Part shown: positions 1-7,278 of the stretch, piece after piece
Layout of the letters: the number at the start of each line of letters is the position of its first letter
Numbering within the stretch: the first letter of the stretch is position 1
Source of the DNA: Candidatus Omnitrophota bacterium
Lineage (GTDB): Bacteria > Omnitrophota > Omnitrophia > Omnitrophales > JACROU01
NCBI GenBank assembly: GCA_016206875.1
Contig: JACQQR010000255.1
Span: 1 to 15,285 of the forward strand
Reading direction: 5' to 3'
DNA: 15,285 nt
Notes under the pieces: model-generated
Seen by the model: the letters and a program-made list of their open reading frames with translations, nothing else
The model's database searches: none
Told to the model about the DNA's origin: nothing
Made by a program: the position numbers and the translations under genes

Positions 1-505
1 ATAACGCGGATTGACGGGAGTTCGCGTCGACCAGTTTTGGCGGGTCATTGCGAAGCGCCTCGAAAATGGCCTGTTCCCCATCACCGGAAACAATCACGTC
101 GAATATTTCTTCCAGAGATTGTATGGCCTTTGCGGCGCGTCCGGGGTTATTGTCTTTAATTTCACGCGCATAAGCGGTGTGAACCAATGTGGCGTGCGGG
201 CCGCCTAAAATAAGCCTTGCCATGGGAAGCGCGCGGCGAATCACATGAGCCATTTTGTAAGCGGCCGGCATTTGCGGCGTAGTGCTGGTAATGCCAAAAA
301 TCCGGGAGCCGGTACTCGAGCAATGGTCGAGCAACGCCTCTTCATAATTTTCTATGCCGGAGAAATCAAGCACCTCCAGGGGGTAGCCCGCTTTTTCCAA
401 AACAGCGGCTACTTTCAAGATGCCCAAATTCATAAAAACGCGCTCATCCAAAAGGAAAATAGAAGGAGGGATAATCAAACTAACTGCAGGTAAAATAGGG
501 ACCAT
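1..505 (-). CDS. B12-binding-domain protein, probably a B12-dependent radical SAM enzyme (3' part outside window)
   Basis: This minus-strand reading frame runs open from an ATG at 505-503 to the left edge, giving 168 codons without a stop. The product begins MVPILPAVSLIIPPS and continues with an ER-x-F-x-NLG segment, which is the usual opening of cobalamin-binding N-terminal domains of radical SAM proteins. Further hallmarks are FGITSTTPQMPAA (about residues 82-94), LILGGPHATL (about 108-117) and FDVIVSGDGEQAIFE, matching the family pattern of a GGPHAT strand followed by D-x-V-x-x-G-[ED]-GE. The radical SAM CxxxCxxC core would lie beyond the window and is not seen, so enzyme class and substrate remain inference. 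Upstream in the same frame a TGA lies inside the hairpin at 542-595. A TTG at 511-509 is an alternative start, because the purine-rich AGAGG is rather far (16 bases) from the ATG. The gene lies in the same direction as the efflux operon but behind a likely terminator, so it is probably a separate unit. Confidence 0.8.
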   Translation of the reverse strand, partial: MVPILPAVSLIIPPSIFLLDERVFMNLGILKVAAVLEKAGYPLEVLDFSGIENYEEALLDHCSSTGSRIFGITSTTPQMPAAYKMAHVIRRALPMARLILGGPHATLVHTAYAREIKDNNPGRAAKAIQSLEEIFDVIVSGDGEQAIFEALRNDPPKLVDANSRQSAL

Positions 506-541
506 AGGCAAAAAGTTGCAACCTCTTTTCTTATCGGTGGT

Positions 542-595
542 TAGAAATAGAAATAGTGACTGTCACTTCAGTGACTGTCACTATTTCTATTTCTA
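542..595. repeat. Hairpin A1 of the GTGAC-N-GTCAC family
   Basis: The arms 542-567 and 570-595 are complementary around the centre TC (568-569), with one mismatch. Each arm holds one copy of GTGACTGTCAC, and the two T residues face each other as the single T-T mismatch. The outer arms read AGAAATAGAAATA and its complement, so they also contain a short tandem repeat (AGAAAT twice). The hairpin shares its last base with hairpin A2. It lies between the end of the efflux operon and the B12-domain gene. Confidence 0.9.
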
Positions 596-636
596 TTTGA
601 AGGTGACAGTCACTGAAGTGACAGTCACCTCCAAAT
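595..636. repeat. Hairpin A2 of the GTGAC-N-GTCAC family
   Basis: The arms 595-614 and 617-636 pair around the centre GA. Each contains GTGACAGTCAC, so the centre base is A here, opposite to hairpin A1. The mismatches are A-A in the middle of the 11-mers and an A-C pair at 600/631. The outer arm is ATTTGAAG against CTCCAAAT. Together with A1 it forms an inverted pair of hairpins, the same arrangement as at the other two loci. Confidence 0.9.
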
Positions 637-640
637 TATA
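635..640 (-). promoter_or_regulatory. Possible -10 box (TATAAT) upstream of the B12-domain gene
   Basis: On the minus strand positions 640-635 read TATAAT, a perfect sigma-70 type -10 hexamer, about 130 bases upstream of the ATG at 505. No convincing -35 hexamer is seen at 16-18 bases upstream. If used, transcription would start inside hairpin A2, and hairpin A1 would lie in the 5' leader. This rests on one hexamer only. Confidence 0.25.
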
Positions 641-659
641 GAGTACTTTTCGGCAAACC

Positions 660-697
660 GGAAGCAAAAACAAAGGGTTTTTCCTATTCAACCCTTA
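660..697 (-). terminator. Likely intrinsic terminator of the efflux operon
   Basis: On the minus strand the pump 2 stop codon TAA (697-695) runs into AAGGGTT (696-690), a 10-base loop, then AACCCTT (679-673). This 7-bp stem is followed by a T-rich stretch reading TGTTTTTGC. The stem and T-run fit a rho-independent terminator, though the stem is short and the T-run is interrupted. Confidence 0.5.
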
Positions 698-3600
698 CCC
701 CTTCCCCTCTCCCTTTGGCAAGGGAGAATGGCCGCCTGAATAGTGATGAAGGGTAGCCAAACGGCTACGAAATCTCGATAAAAACTGCAGAATATAATCC
801 TTCGCTTGAACTGATGCGTCATAAGCGCAGGGAATGACGAATAAGGTCAAAAGTGTAGAGCTAATGAGTCCACCCATCACGGTGATGGCCAGTGGCGCCC
901 ATAGTTCTGAAGATTGCCCCCAGCTCATAGCCATGGGGGTGAAACCCAGCACAGTGGAGCAGGTAGTCATCATGATTGGCCGCAACCTATCTTGACAGGC
1001 ACGAAGAATAAGATCATGAATGTTATGAAAGTGGCTTTTTAAATGATTGATCCGGTCAATTAAAATAATAGAGCTGCTAACCACAATTCCGGCGAGCATC
1101 ATCATCCCGATAAACACGGATTGACTGAGCGGCTTACCCGTAATGGTTAAAGCAAGCCAAACTCCGATGGCCGCCAAAGGAACGGCCACCATAATGAGCA
1201 AGGGCTGGAAAAAGGACTGGAACAGGCAGGCCAAGAGCATATAAATCAGTAAAATCGTGATAATCATGGCCCAGGAAAGCTGTCCCTTGCCTTTCATCAG
1301 TTCCGGGTAACGGCCTCCTATCCGGTAATAATAATCTTTTGGAAACTCAACATCTTTCACCGCTACTTTCAGGTCACGCGCCACCGATTCCAGCGGCCTG
1401 GAGGTGTCTGACTTCACAAACACATACCGGCGTTTATGTTTTCTATCGATGGTGGCCGGCCCGGTCGTGGGATAAAAACTCGCCACTTGAGAAAGAGGAA
1501 TCTGGAATCCTTCCTTATTGCCGATAAAAATATTTCTTAAATCGTCCAATTTTTCCCGGTAAATCGGCTGCAGGCGCGTAATGGCTTCGATTTCTTCTCC
1601 CTTTTTCTCCTCATGATATTTGGTGGGACGCATCCCGCGCACTTGCGCGTGCACGGAATCGGCTATGTCTTTGACGGTCAACCCATAAATTGCGGCGCGC
1701 CCTTTATCAACGGTCAAGTCATATTGAGGACGGCGGCGCAAGTCCGTCATCACAATATTGCCTAGCCCCGCAATTTTCCCCATCCGGCTCGCAAATTCAT
1801 GGGCCAATTTTTCCAACTCCTCATTTTCATGCCCGTAAATATCAACAATCAGCTTGGTCCCTTCATCACCGCCTGAAATCCCTTCATCCACAATCACAGA
1901 ATAATCCTCATGCACTGTTTTAGCTTCCTCGCCGCCCTTTTCGCGAATATAGCGGATGATTTCTCCCTTGGCCGTTTTCCTTTTTTTCTTGGGAACCAGC
2001 TGCACATAGATTCGCAAATCATCTTTTCGCACCACCGTATTTGCTGTTTCCACCTCGGGAAATTGCTTCAGCATTTTCTCTAAAATCTTGGCCACTCTGT
2101 CGTTGGCGCCGAGCTCTGCCCCGGCGATGGGAAAAACAATAATAGAAAACTCGTTTTCTTCATACGCGCTGGGTAAATCCATATCTTTCTTGGCGATTTC
2201 CTGCGCCGAGAGAATAAAGAGCAGCAGCACCCCCGTAAGCACCAGATATTTATTTCGAAGGGCGGCGCTTAATAATTTCCGGTAGCCTGCAAAAAATTTT
2301 CCGTGTTCGATTTTCTCCAGCTCTTTTTCGGTTTTAGGCGCAAATTGAATTTTTGACAAGATCATGGGGACCAGCATCACCGCGACAAAAAGCGAGGAAA
2401 TCAAGGAGGCGCTCACCGTAAAAGCAAGGCCTTGGTAAATCAACTGGATTTCCTTGTCAATGAAGAGGATCGGGAAAAATACGATGATCGTGGTCGAGCA
2501 GGATGCCGTCAAAGGCAGCCACACTTCTTCAGCGCCGGAGACCACCGCCGCCTCGTGTGTCTGGCCTTGTTCAATTTTTTTAAATGTGTTTTCTATCACG
2601 ACAATGGCGCTGTCGACCAGCATCCCCACCGCCAGGGCCAGACCCGTTAACGTCATCACATTAATGCTGATGCCTAAAGCGGACATGAAAATAAAAGTGG
2701 CGATGACTGAAGTCGGGATTGAAAGCATGACCACGGATGCCAATTTGACATTTCGTAAAAATAAATAAATCACCATGACGGTTAGAAAAATTCCGATGTA
2801 CATCGCCTCAGTGACTTCATGAATGGCCTTAAGAATCGTGCGCGCCCGGTCCGTGATGAAAGTGATTTTAATATCCGGATCTAATAAGGGTTTCAAATAA
2901 TCAATCGCGGCCTTTATCGACTTGGACACTTGAATGGTATTGGCCGTGCTTGTTTTCTTGATTTGCACCGAACAATTATCCTGCTCATTCAACCGGGCAT
3001 AATCGTTCGCCTCGGCATAAGAGTCCTTCACCGTGCCCACTTCTTTTAAAGGAATAATGGAGCCCTCCTGAGAGGTCCCAACGCCGATTTCTCCGATCTC
3101 GCTGATTGCGGTAAATCCCCCTTGCGTGCGCACGGCGCGGTCTTTTGTGCCCACAACCAAATCTCCGGCGAGCAGGTTGATGTTGGAACTGCCCAGAGTC
3201 TCCATCACCTTTTCAATCGTGAGATTTTGCGCGAACATTCGGTCCCGGTCGAGCTCCACCAGAATTTTCCTTTCGCGCCCGCCGTACACTTCCACGCTGG
3301 CCACGCCGGGCGCACGGGCCAAATGAGGTTTTAATTTCCGTTCCACATATTCGCGTAATTCCTCGGGAGTTTTATCCGGAGACACTACCGAAAGAATTAA
3401 AATGGGGCTGTCCGACTCATTGAAATTGGCGATTACGGGTTTTTCCACTTCATCCGGCAGTTTGTTTTTTACCTTGGCAAAATGTTCGCGAACTTCCAGG
3501 GCCGCAAAATCCATATTCGTGCCGGGCTCGTATTGCAGCGTGACGCGCGACTCGCCTTCCCGGGAATTCGAAAAAAGAGTTTTTAGGTGAGAAACTGTGG

Positions 3601-3817
3601 AAACCGCCTCTTCCGTGGGCTTGGTGATGAGCTCTTCAACTTCGGTGGGCGCCAGTCCTCCGCGCACCCGTGTGGTGATACTGATGACACCGCGAGACAA
3701 ATTTTGATAGAGTTCGATTTGGAGATTGACCAGCGAGATGAGCCCAAGCAGGAGGACGCAGCTAAAAAGGATTGTGGTGAGAACCGGCCGCCGGACGGCT
3801 AAGTTGGGTAACCCCAT
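695..3817 (-). CDS. RND-family efflux transporter, pump 2 of the operon
   Basis: The product has 1040 residues, the usual size of a resistance-nodulation-division inner-membrane pump. It has the family layout: an N-terminal membrane segment (about 12-32), a first periplasmic porter region, a bundle of membrane segments (about 335-490), a segment near 523-540, a second periplasmic region and a C-terminal bundle (about 848-1000). The TM4 motif reads GMLVDSAIVVIEN (D402, S403), so the first AcrB-type aspartate is kept and the second is serine. The TM10 position of AcrB Lys940 falls in IVVSSSIILI (about S914). RLRPIMMT in TM11 is retained. The ATG at 3817 lies 11 bases after the pump 1 stop; the Shine-Dalgarno AGGA (3830-3827) overlaps that stop, which implies translational coupling. 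The last residues, SPLPKGEGKG, come from an intergenic repeat (see 708-727). Substrate is unknown. Confidence 0.93.
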   Translation of the reverse strand: MGLPNLAVRRPVLTTILFSCVLLLGLISLVNLQIELYQNLSRGVISITTRVRGGLAPTEVEELITKPTEEAVSTVSHLKTLFSNSREGESRVTLQYEPGTNMDFAALEVREHFAKVKNKLPDEVEKPVIANFNESDSPILILSVVSPDKTPEELREYVERKLKPHLARAPGVASVEVYGGRERKILVELDRDRMFAQNLTIEKVMETLGSSNINLLAGDLVVGTKDRAVRTQGGFTAISEIGEIGVGTSQEGSIIPLKEVGTVKDSYAEANDYARLNEQDNCSVQIKKTSTANTIQVSKSIKAAIDYLKPLLDPDIKITFITDRARTILKAIHEVTEAMYIGIFLTVMVIYLFLRNVKLASVVMLSIPTSVIATFIFMSALGISINVMTLTGLALAVGMLVDSAIVVIENTFKKIEQGQTHEAAVVSGAEEVWLPLTASCSTTIIVFFPILFIDKEIQLIYQGLAFTVSASLISSLFVAVMLVPMILSKIQFAPKTEKELEKIEHGKFFAGYRKLLSAALRNKYLVLTGVLLLFILSAQEIAKKDMDLPSAYEENEFSIIVFPIAGAELGANDRVAKILEKMLKQFPEVETANTVVRKDDLRIYVQLVPKKKRKTAKGEIIRYIREKGGEEAKTVHEDYSVIVDEGISGGDEGTKLIVDIYGHENEELEKLAHEFASRMGKIAGLGNIVMTDLRRRPQYDLTVDKGRAAIYGLTVKDIADSVHAQVRGMRPTKYHEEKKGEEIEAITRLQPIYREKLDDLRNIFIGNKEGFQIPLSQVASFYPTTGPATIDRKHKRRYVFVKSDTSRPLESVARDLKVAVKDVEFPKDYYYRIGGRYPELMKGKGQLSWAMIITILLIYMLLACLFQSFFQPLLIMVAVPLAAIGVWLALTITGKPLSQSVFIGMMMLAGIVVSSSIILIDRINHLKSHFHNIHDLILRACQDRLRPIMMTTCSTVLGFTPMAMSWGQSSELWAPLAITVMGGLISSTLLTLFVIPCAYDASVQAKDYILQFLSRFRSRLATLHHYSGGHSPLPKGEGKG
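708..727. repeat. Palindromic repeat forming the 3' end of the pump 2 gene
   Basis: Positions 708-715 (TCTCCCTT) pair with 720-727 (AAGGGAGA) around the loop TGGC. On the minus strand this region encodes the tail SPLPKGEGKG. From memory, CTCTCCCTT-type palindromes are common bacterial intergenic repeats, and SPLPxGEG tails mark proteins that read into them. The native C-terminus of the pump probably lay a little upstream. Confidence 0.6.
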
Positions 3818-3828
3818 AAAAGTTTGTC

Positions 3829-6800
3829 CTATTCTTCTTCATTTTCCGGATTTTCTTCTTGTTCTTCAGACAATAATAAATCTTCATCACCTTCTTCATA
3901 AGGCCTGCCAAAAATCCATTCCATAGCCCTGTCCATCAAAACATATAAGGCTGGGATCACAATTAAGGAAAATAGCGTGGATGAGGCCTGGCCGCCCATG
4001 ACGGTAATGGCAAGCGGAGCACGCAATTCGCCGCCTTCCCCAAACCCCATGGCCATAGGCAATAATCCGATAATAGAAGTAATCGCCGACATCAAAATGG
4101 GACGCATACGGATTTTCGAGGCATTAAAAGCGGCTTCCAGAGCGCTCATGCCTTTGGCCCTGAGACCGTTAATGAATTCCATGAGAACGATACCGTTATT
4201 GACCACCACACCTCCCAGCATCACGATGCCCAAGAGCACAATCACACTCATGCTTTTGCCGGTGAGAAAAAGCGCCAGCGCCACGCCAAAAATGGACAAA
4301 GGCACGGTAAACATAATGATAAATGGCTGGACAAACGATTCAAATTGAGCCGCCATAATCATGTAGACCAGGGTGATGGCCAGAAAAAGCGCAAAAAGAA
4401 TTTTATTAAACGATTCCCGCGCCTCTTGAGCCTCTCCGGCTGGAGAAATGGAATAATTTTCCGGCACCTCAAGCTCGCTAAGCCTGAAATCAATCGTCCT
4501 CAAAATACCGGACTTATTCACTCCCTTAAGAATATCTGCCGTGATGGTGATAGTTCGCTGCTGGTCTTTATGGCGAATTTCACTCGGGCCTTCCCCCACT
4601 TCCAATTGAGCGAGCTCTTTTAAAGGAACCATGGCGTCAATCACCGTGCTTTTGATCAAAAGGTCGCCCAAGGTTTCCGCATCACTGCGGTCCGTCTCCC
4701 GGAGGCGCACACGCATATCGTATTCCCGCCCCTCTTCTTTAAACTTTGTGGGCGTCAAACCCTCAATAGCTGCTTTTGCGGTGAGAGAAATATCCCTGGC
4801 AGAGATACCGTACAAGGCCGCTTTTTTCTTATCGATGACAATTTTGGTTTCAGGGCTTTTTTTCGCCAAATCATCGGTAATCCCAAATACACCGTCCATC
4901 CCGGCCAGCATTTTTTCTACCTTGGCCGTAAGTCCGGCCAGGATATTTAAATCAAACCCTTTAATTTCAATCACCACGGGCTTGGCGCCGCCCGCGGCAA
5001 AAGCAAATTCGCTTTCCCCTTCGATATACTCCACCTCGGCGCCCCGGGCATCCAATAAGTCAATTTTTGACTTAACCGCCTGAACCACTTGATGCGTCTT
5101 GGCCTTTCGTTTCTTTTTCAACGTAACCAAAATTTGCGCTTGTGAGGCTCGCAAAGTCTCAACTCCGCTCTGTCCCTCGCTTCCTTCTGTAGAGCCAATG
5201 CTTAATGCCACGCTTTCCACCCAGCGGTTTTCACGAATGATTTTTTCAACGGGCGTAGCAAAATTGTCAGTGCCTTGAATGTTGGTTCCTACGGGCATAT
5301 TCACCTTGATCAAAAATTGGCCTTGATCCACTCGGGGAATCACTTCCTGGTCCAGGCGGGCTAAAAGAAAAATCCCGATCAAAAATAAACCGAGCGCCAA
5401 TCCAAGAAATTCATACAGAGTGCGATTTTGGGCCTTTTCACTTTTCTGGGCCAGTTTTTCCATCTTGTGATTCATAGAAGCGCTGAGTTTCTCAAATAGA
5501 TTCGGCTTCCGAAGCGGTGTGCCCTCACCCGGTTTGGGGTGCTCTTCCTTGAGTTTCATTTTTATCGCAAAAAGAGGAACAATAAAAAGGGCGGCAAAAA
5601 TGGCGATGATAAGCGAAAAAATAACCGTCCAGGAAAGGTCTTTGAAAATCTGCCCGGCCACGCCGGGAACAAAAATAATCAGCGGGAAAAATACGGCGAT
5701 ATTGGTTAAAGAGGAAGAAATAATCGGCCAAAAAACTTCCTCGGTGCCTTCAATGGTAGCCTCTCTGGCATTCATGCCTTGCTGCCTGAGACGGAATATA
5801 TTTTCTATAATCACGATGCCGTTATCAATCACCATCCCGACTCCGAGCGTGACACCGGCAAGGGACATCATGTTAAACGTAATGCCCTTGATGAACATAA
5901 GGAAGAAAACACCCATGATGGTCACGGGAATTACCAGAATCACTACAAAAGCGCTTAGAAAATTGCGCAGCACCAAAATCAGGCACAAAAAGGCCAATAA
6001 ACCGCCTTGCCAGGCGTTATCCGCCACGTCACGTATGGCCGCCTTGATGAACACAGAACCGTCATAAATAATCTGTGCGCTCGCCTTCCTGTTTTCCAAT
6101 TCTTCCCCGAGCAGCGCAAGAGATTCTCTGACGCGATCGCATACTTGAATGGTGTTGGCATCGGCCTGTTTTTGAATGGAAATAGAAATATTGGCAAGCC
6201 CGTTATAGCGGGAAATGCTGGTGATATCTTTAAACGTGTCCTGAACGCTCGCGATGTCGCGGAAATAAATCAGCCGCTTTGTAAGATCTTCGCGGCGTGT
6301 TTTTTCCCTTTGCATTTCTATGGTCTGACGAGGATAAAATGCCGAGGAGCGCTCAAGGAAAGAAGACTCTTTGCGCTTCAAAGGTTCTTTTTGCTCCAAA
6401 CCCGCAACCGCGAAAGGCACTTCGTCCACGGTTTTAAATTCGCCCACGGTACGAATTAAATATTCATGCAAACCCTTTTTAATACTTCCTGCCGGGTAGG
6501 AGAGATTCGCCCTTTCCAGCTGATCTGAAATTCCGAGCAGCGAAAGCCGCGCGGCCAGAAGCCTGCCCTGGTCCACTTCAACGAGGATTTCCCGATCCAA
6601 TCCGCCGCTGAGCCCTGCCGAGGCTACGCCCTCTACTTTTTCCAAATTTTCTTTCAATGTTTTTTCTGCGATGACTTTCAATTCCATCAAAGGCTGAGAG
6701 CCTGTGACTGAAAGAATCATGATGGGACGCGCCAGAGGGTCAAACTTGATGACCTGCGGGTCGGCAGCTTCTTTCGGGAGTTTCTCCTTCACCAAATCCA

Positions 6801-7134
6801 GTTTTTCGCGAACGGCCAGGGCGGCAAAATCAATATCCGCCCCCCAACTAAACGAGACGGTGATAATGCTTTTTCCCTCACGGGAAATAGAAATCATTTT
6901 CCTCAAACCGCTGACCGAGCCCAAGGCCTCTTCAATCGGCTTGGTGAGCAAGGTCTCTATTTCTTCGGGAGCCGAATTAGCATATTCAGTGACTACGGTT
7001 AATTGGGGAAAAGTGATGGTAGGGAAAAGCTGCTGCTTCGTGCGCGTAACAGAGATCAGTCCCAGCAAAACGATGCCCAGCACAATCATAATGACTGTGA
7101 CTTTACGGCTGAGCGTAAATTCAGTGATCGTCAT
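3829..7134 (-). CDS. RND-family efflux transporter, pump 1 of the operon
   Basis: The product has 1101 residues and the full RND fold: an N-terminal membrane segment (about 11-29), porter region, membrane bundle (about 375-525), a segment at about 575-593, a second periplasmic region and a C-terminal bundle (about 911-1065). The TM4 motif is GVGMVIDNGIVIIEN (D437, N438), TM10 reads GGVVVNNGIVLMEF (N979 at the AcrB Lys940 position), and RMRPILMSA follows in TM11. D-N in TM4 and N-N in TM10 are seen in several AcrB-like families, so the protein is probably active, but the relay is not the textbook AcrB set. Compared with ordinary RND pumps it has about 45 extra, highly charged residues (roughly 244-288) just before the IYFRDIASV strand, and a very acidic cytoplasmic tail (about 1079-1101). 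The ATG at 7134 has a good GAGG six bases upstream. The gene is separated from the adaptor gene by 144 bases holding two hairpins. Confidence 0.93.
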   Translation of the reverse strand: MTITEFTLSRKVTVIMIVLGIVLLGLISVTRTKQQLFPTITFPQLTVVTEYANSAPEEIETLLTKPIEEALGSVSGLRKMISISREGKSIITVSFSWGADIDFAALAVREKLDLVKEKLPKEAADPQVIKFDPLARPIMILSVTGSQPLMELKVIAEKTLKENLEKVEGVASAGLSGGLDREILVEVDQGRLLAARLSLLGISDQLERANLSYPAGSIKKGLHEYLIRTVGEFKTVDEVPFAVAGLEQKEPLKRKESSFLERSSAFYPRQTIEMQREKTRREDLTKRLIYFRDIASVQDTFKDITSISRYNGLANISISIQKQADANTIQVCDRVRESLALLGEELENRKASAQIIYDGSVFIKAAIRDVADNAWQGGLLAFLCLILVLRNFLSAFVVILVIPVTIMGVFFLMFIKGITFNMMSLAGVTLGVGMVIDNGIVIIENIFRLRQQGMNAREATIEGTEEVFWPIISSSLTNIAVFFPLIIFVPGVAGQIFKDLSWTVIFSLIIAIFAALFIVPLFAIKMKLKEEHPKPGEGTPLRKPNLFEKLSASMNHKMEKLAQKSEKAQNRTLYEFLGLALGLFLIGIFLLARLDQEVIPRVDQGQFLIKVNMPVGTNIQGTDNFATPVEKIIRENRWVESVALSIGSTEGSEGQSGVETLRASQAQILVTLKKKRKAKTHQVVQAVKSKIDLLDARGAEVEYIEGESEFAFAAGGAKPVVIEIKGFDLNILAGLTAKVEKMLAGMDGVFGITDDLAKKSPETKIVIDKKKAALYGISARDISLTAKAAIEGLTPTKFKEEGREYDMRVRLRETDRSDAETLGDLLIKSTVIDAMVPLKELAQLEVGEGPSEIRHKDQQRTITITADILKGVNKSGILRTIDFRLSELEVPENYSISPAGEAQEARESFNKILFALFLAITLVYMIMAAQFESFVQPFIIMFTVPLSIFGVALALFLTGKSMSVIVLLGIVMLGGVVVNNGIVLMEFINGLRAKGMSALEAAFNASKIRMRPILMSAITSIIGLLPMAMGFGEGGELRAPLAITVMGGQASSTLFSLIVIPALYVLMDRAMEWIFGRPYEEGDEDLLLSEEQEENPENEEE

Positions 7135-7172
7135 TGCGCACCTCGGTACCGCATATTCTCAAGTATACCCGT

Positions 7173-7213
7173 AAAAAAAGAAGGTGACTGTCACTTCAGT
7201 GACTGTCACCTTC
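7173..7213 (-). terminator. Terminator-like hairpin with T7 tract inside the efflux operon
   Basis: Read on the minus strand, hairpin B1 closes with CACCTTC and is followed directly by seven T (7179-7173). A long stem plus T-run is the form of an intrinsic terminator. It lies between adaptor and pump 1 in the direction of transcription, so it may attenuate pump expression relative to the upstream genes. Activity is inferred from shape only. Confidence 0.5.
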
Positions 7214-7214
7214 T
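7179..7214. repeat. Hairpin B1 of the GTGAC-N-GTCAC family
   Basis: The arms 7179-7195 and 7198-7214 pair around the centre TC, with one T-T mismatch in the middle of two GTGACTGTCAC copies. The outer arm is AGAAG against CTTCT. The inner part, CACT-TC-AGTG, is identical to that of hairpin A1. Confidence 0.9.
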
Positions 7215-7221
7215 CCCAAAA

Positions 7222-7256
7222 AATAGTGACGGTCACCGGAGGTGACAGTCACTATT
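7222..7256. repeat. Hairpin B2 of the GTGAC-N-GTCAC family
   Basis: The arms 7222-7237 and 7241-7256 pair around the loop GGA. The left 11-mer is GTGACGGTCAC and the right one GTGACAGTCAC, giving a G-A mismatch at the centre. The outer arm is AATA against TATT. On the minus strand it is followed by a run of six T (7226-7220 region), which overlaps the arm. Confidence 0.88.
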
Positions 7257-7278
7257 CTTGTCTAATCTTAGCTAAAGG

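Noticed and set aside
542..636. CRISPR array
   Set aside because: The repeated units are short palindromes in adjacent hairpins with no regular spacers and only four units per locus, and no cas genes are nearby.
420..641. Plus-strand open frame of 73 codons ending in a VTVTEVTVT stretch
   Set aside because: The tail is only the translated hairpin repeat, and the start lies antisense to the B12-domain gene.
5519..6067. Plus-strand open frame of 182 codons
   Set aside because: It lies wholly inside pump 1 on the opposite strand, its product has no recognisable domain and the minus-strand protein is a clear RND pump. It is a shadow frame.
7117..7133. GTGATCGTCAT as another repeat unit at the pump 1 start
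   Set aside because: It has a 2-base centre instead of one, a mismatched end, and it lies in the coding sequence for MTIT. It is probably chance.
695..7134. Heavy-metal (CusA-type) classification of the pumps
   Set aside because: The TM4 motifs (VIDNGIV, LVDSAIV) do not show the CusA-type pattern clearly, and no metal-binding methionine cluster is apparent. The substrate class is left open.
7160..7180. Promoter for pump 1 around TATACT (minus strand, about 7168-7163)
   Set aside because: No -35 hexamer stands at a suitable distance, because the T-tract of hairpin B1 occupies that place. The evidence is one imperfect hexamer.
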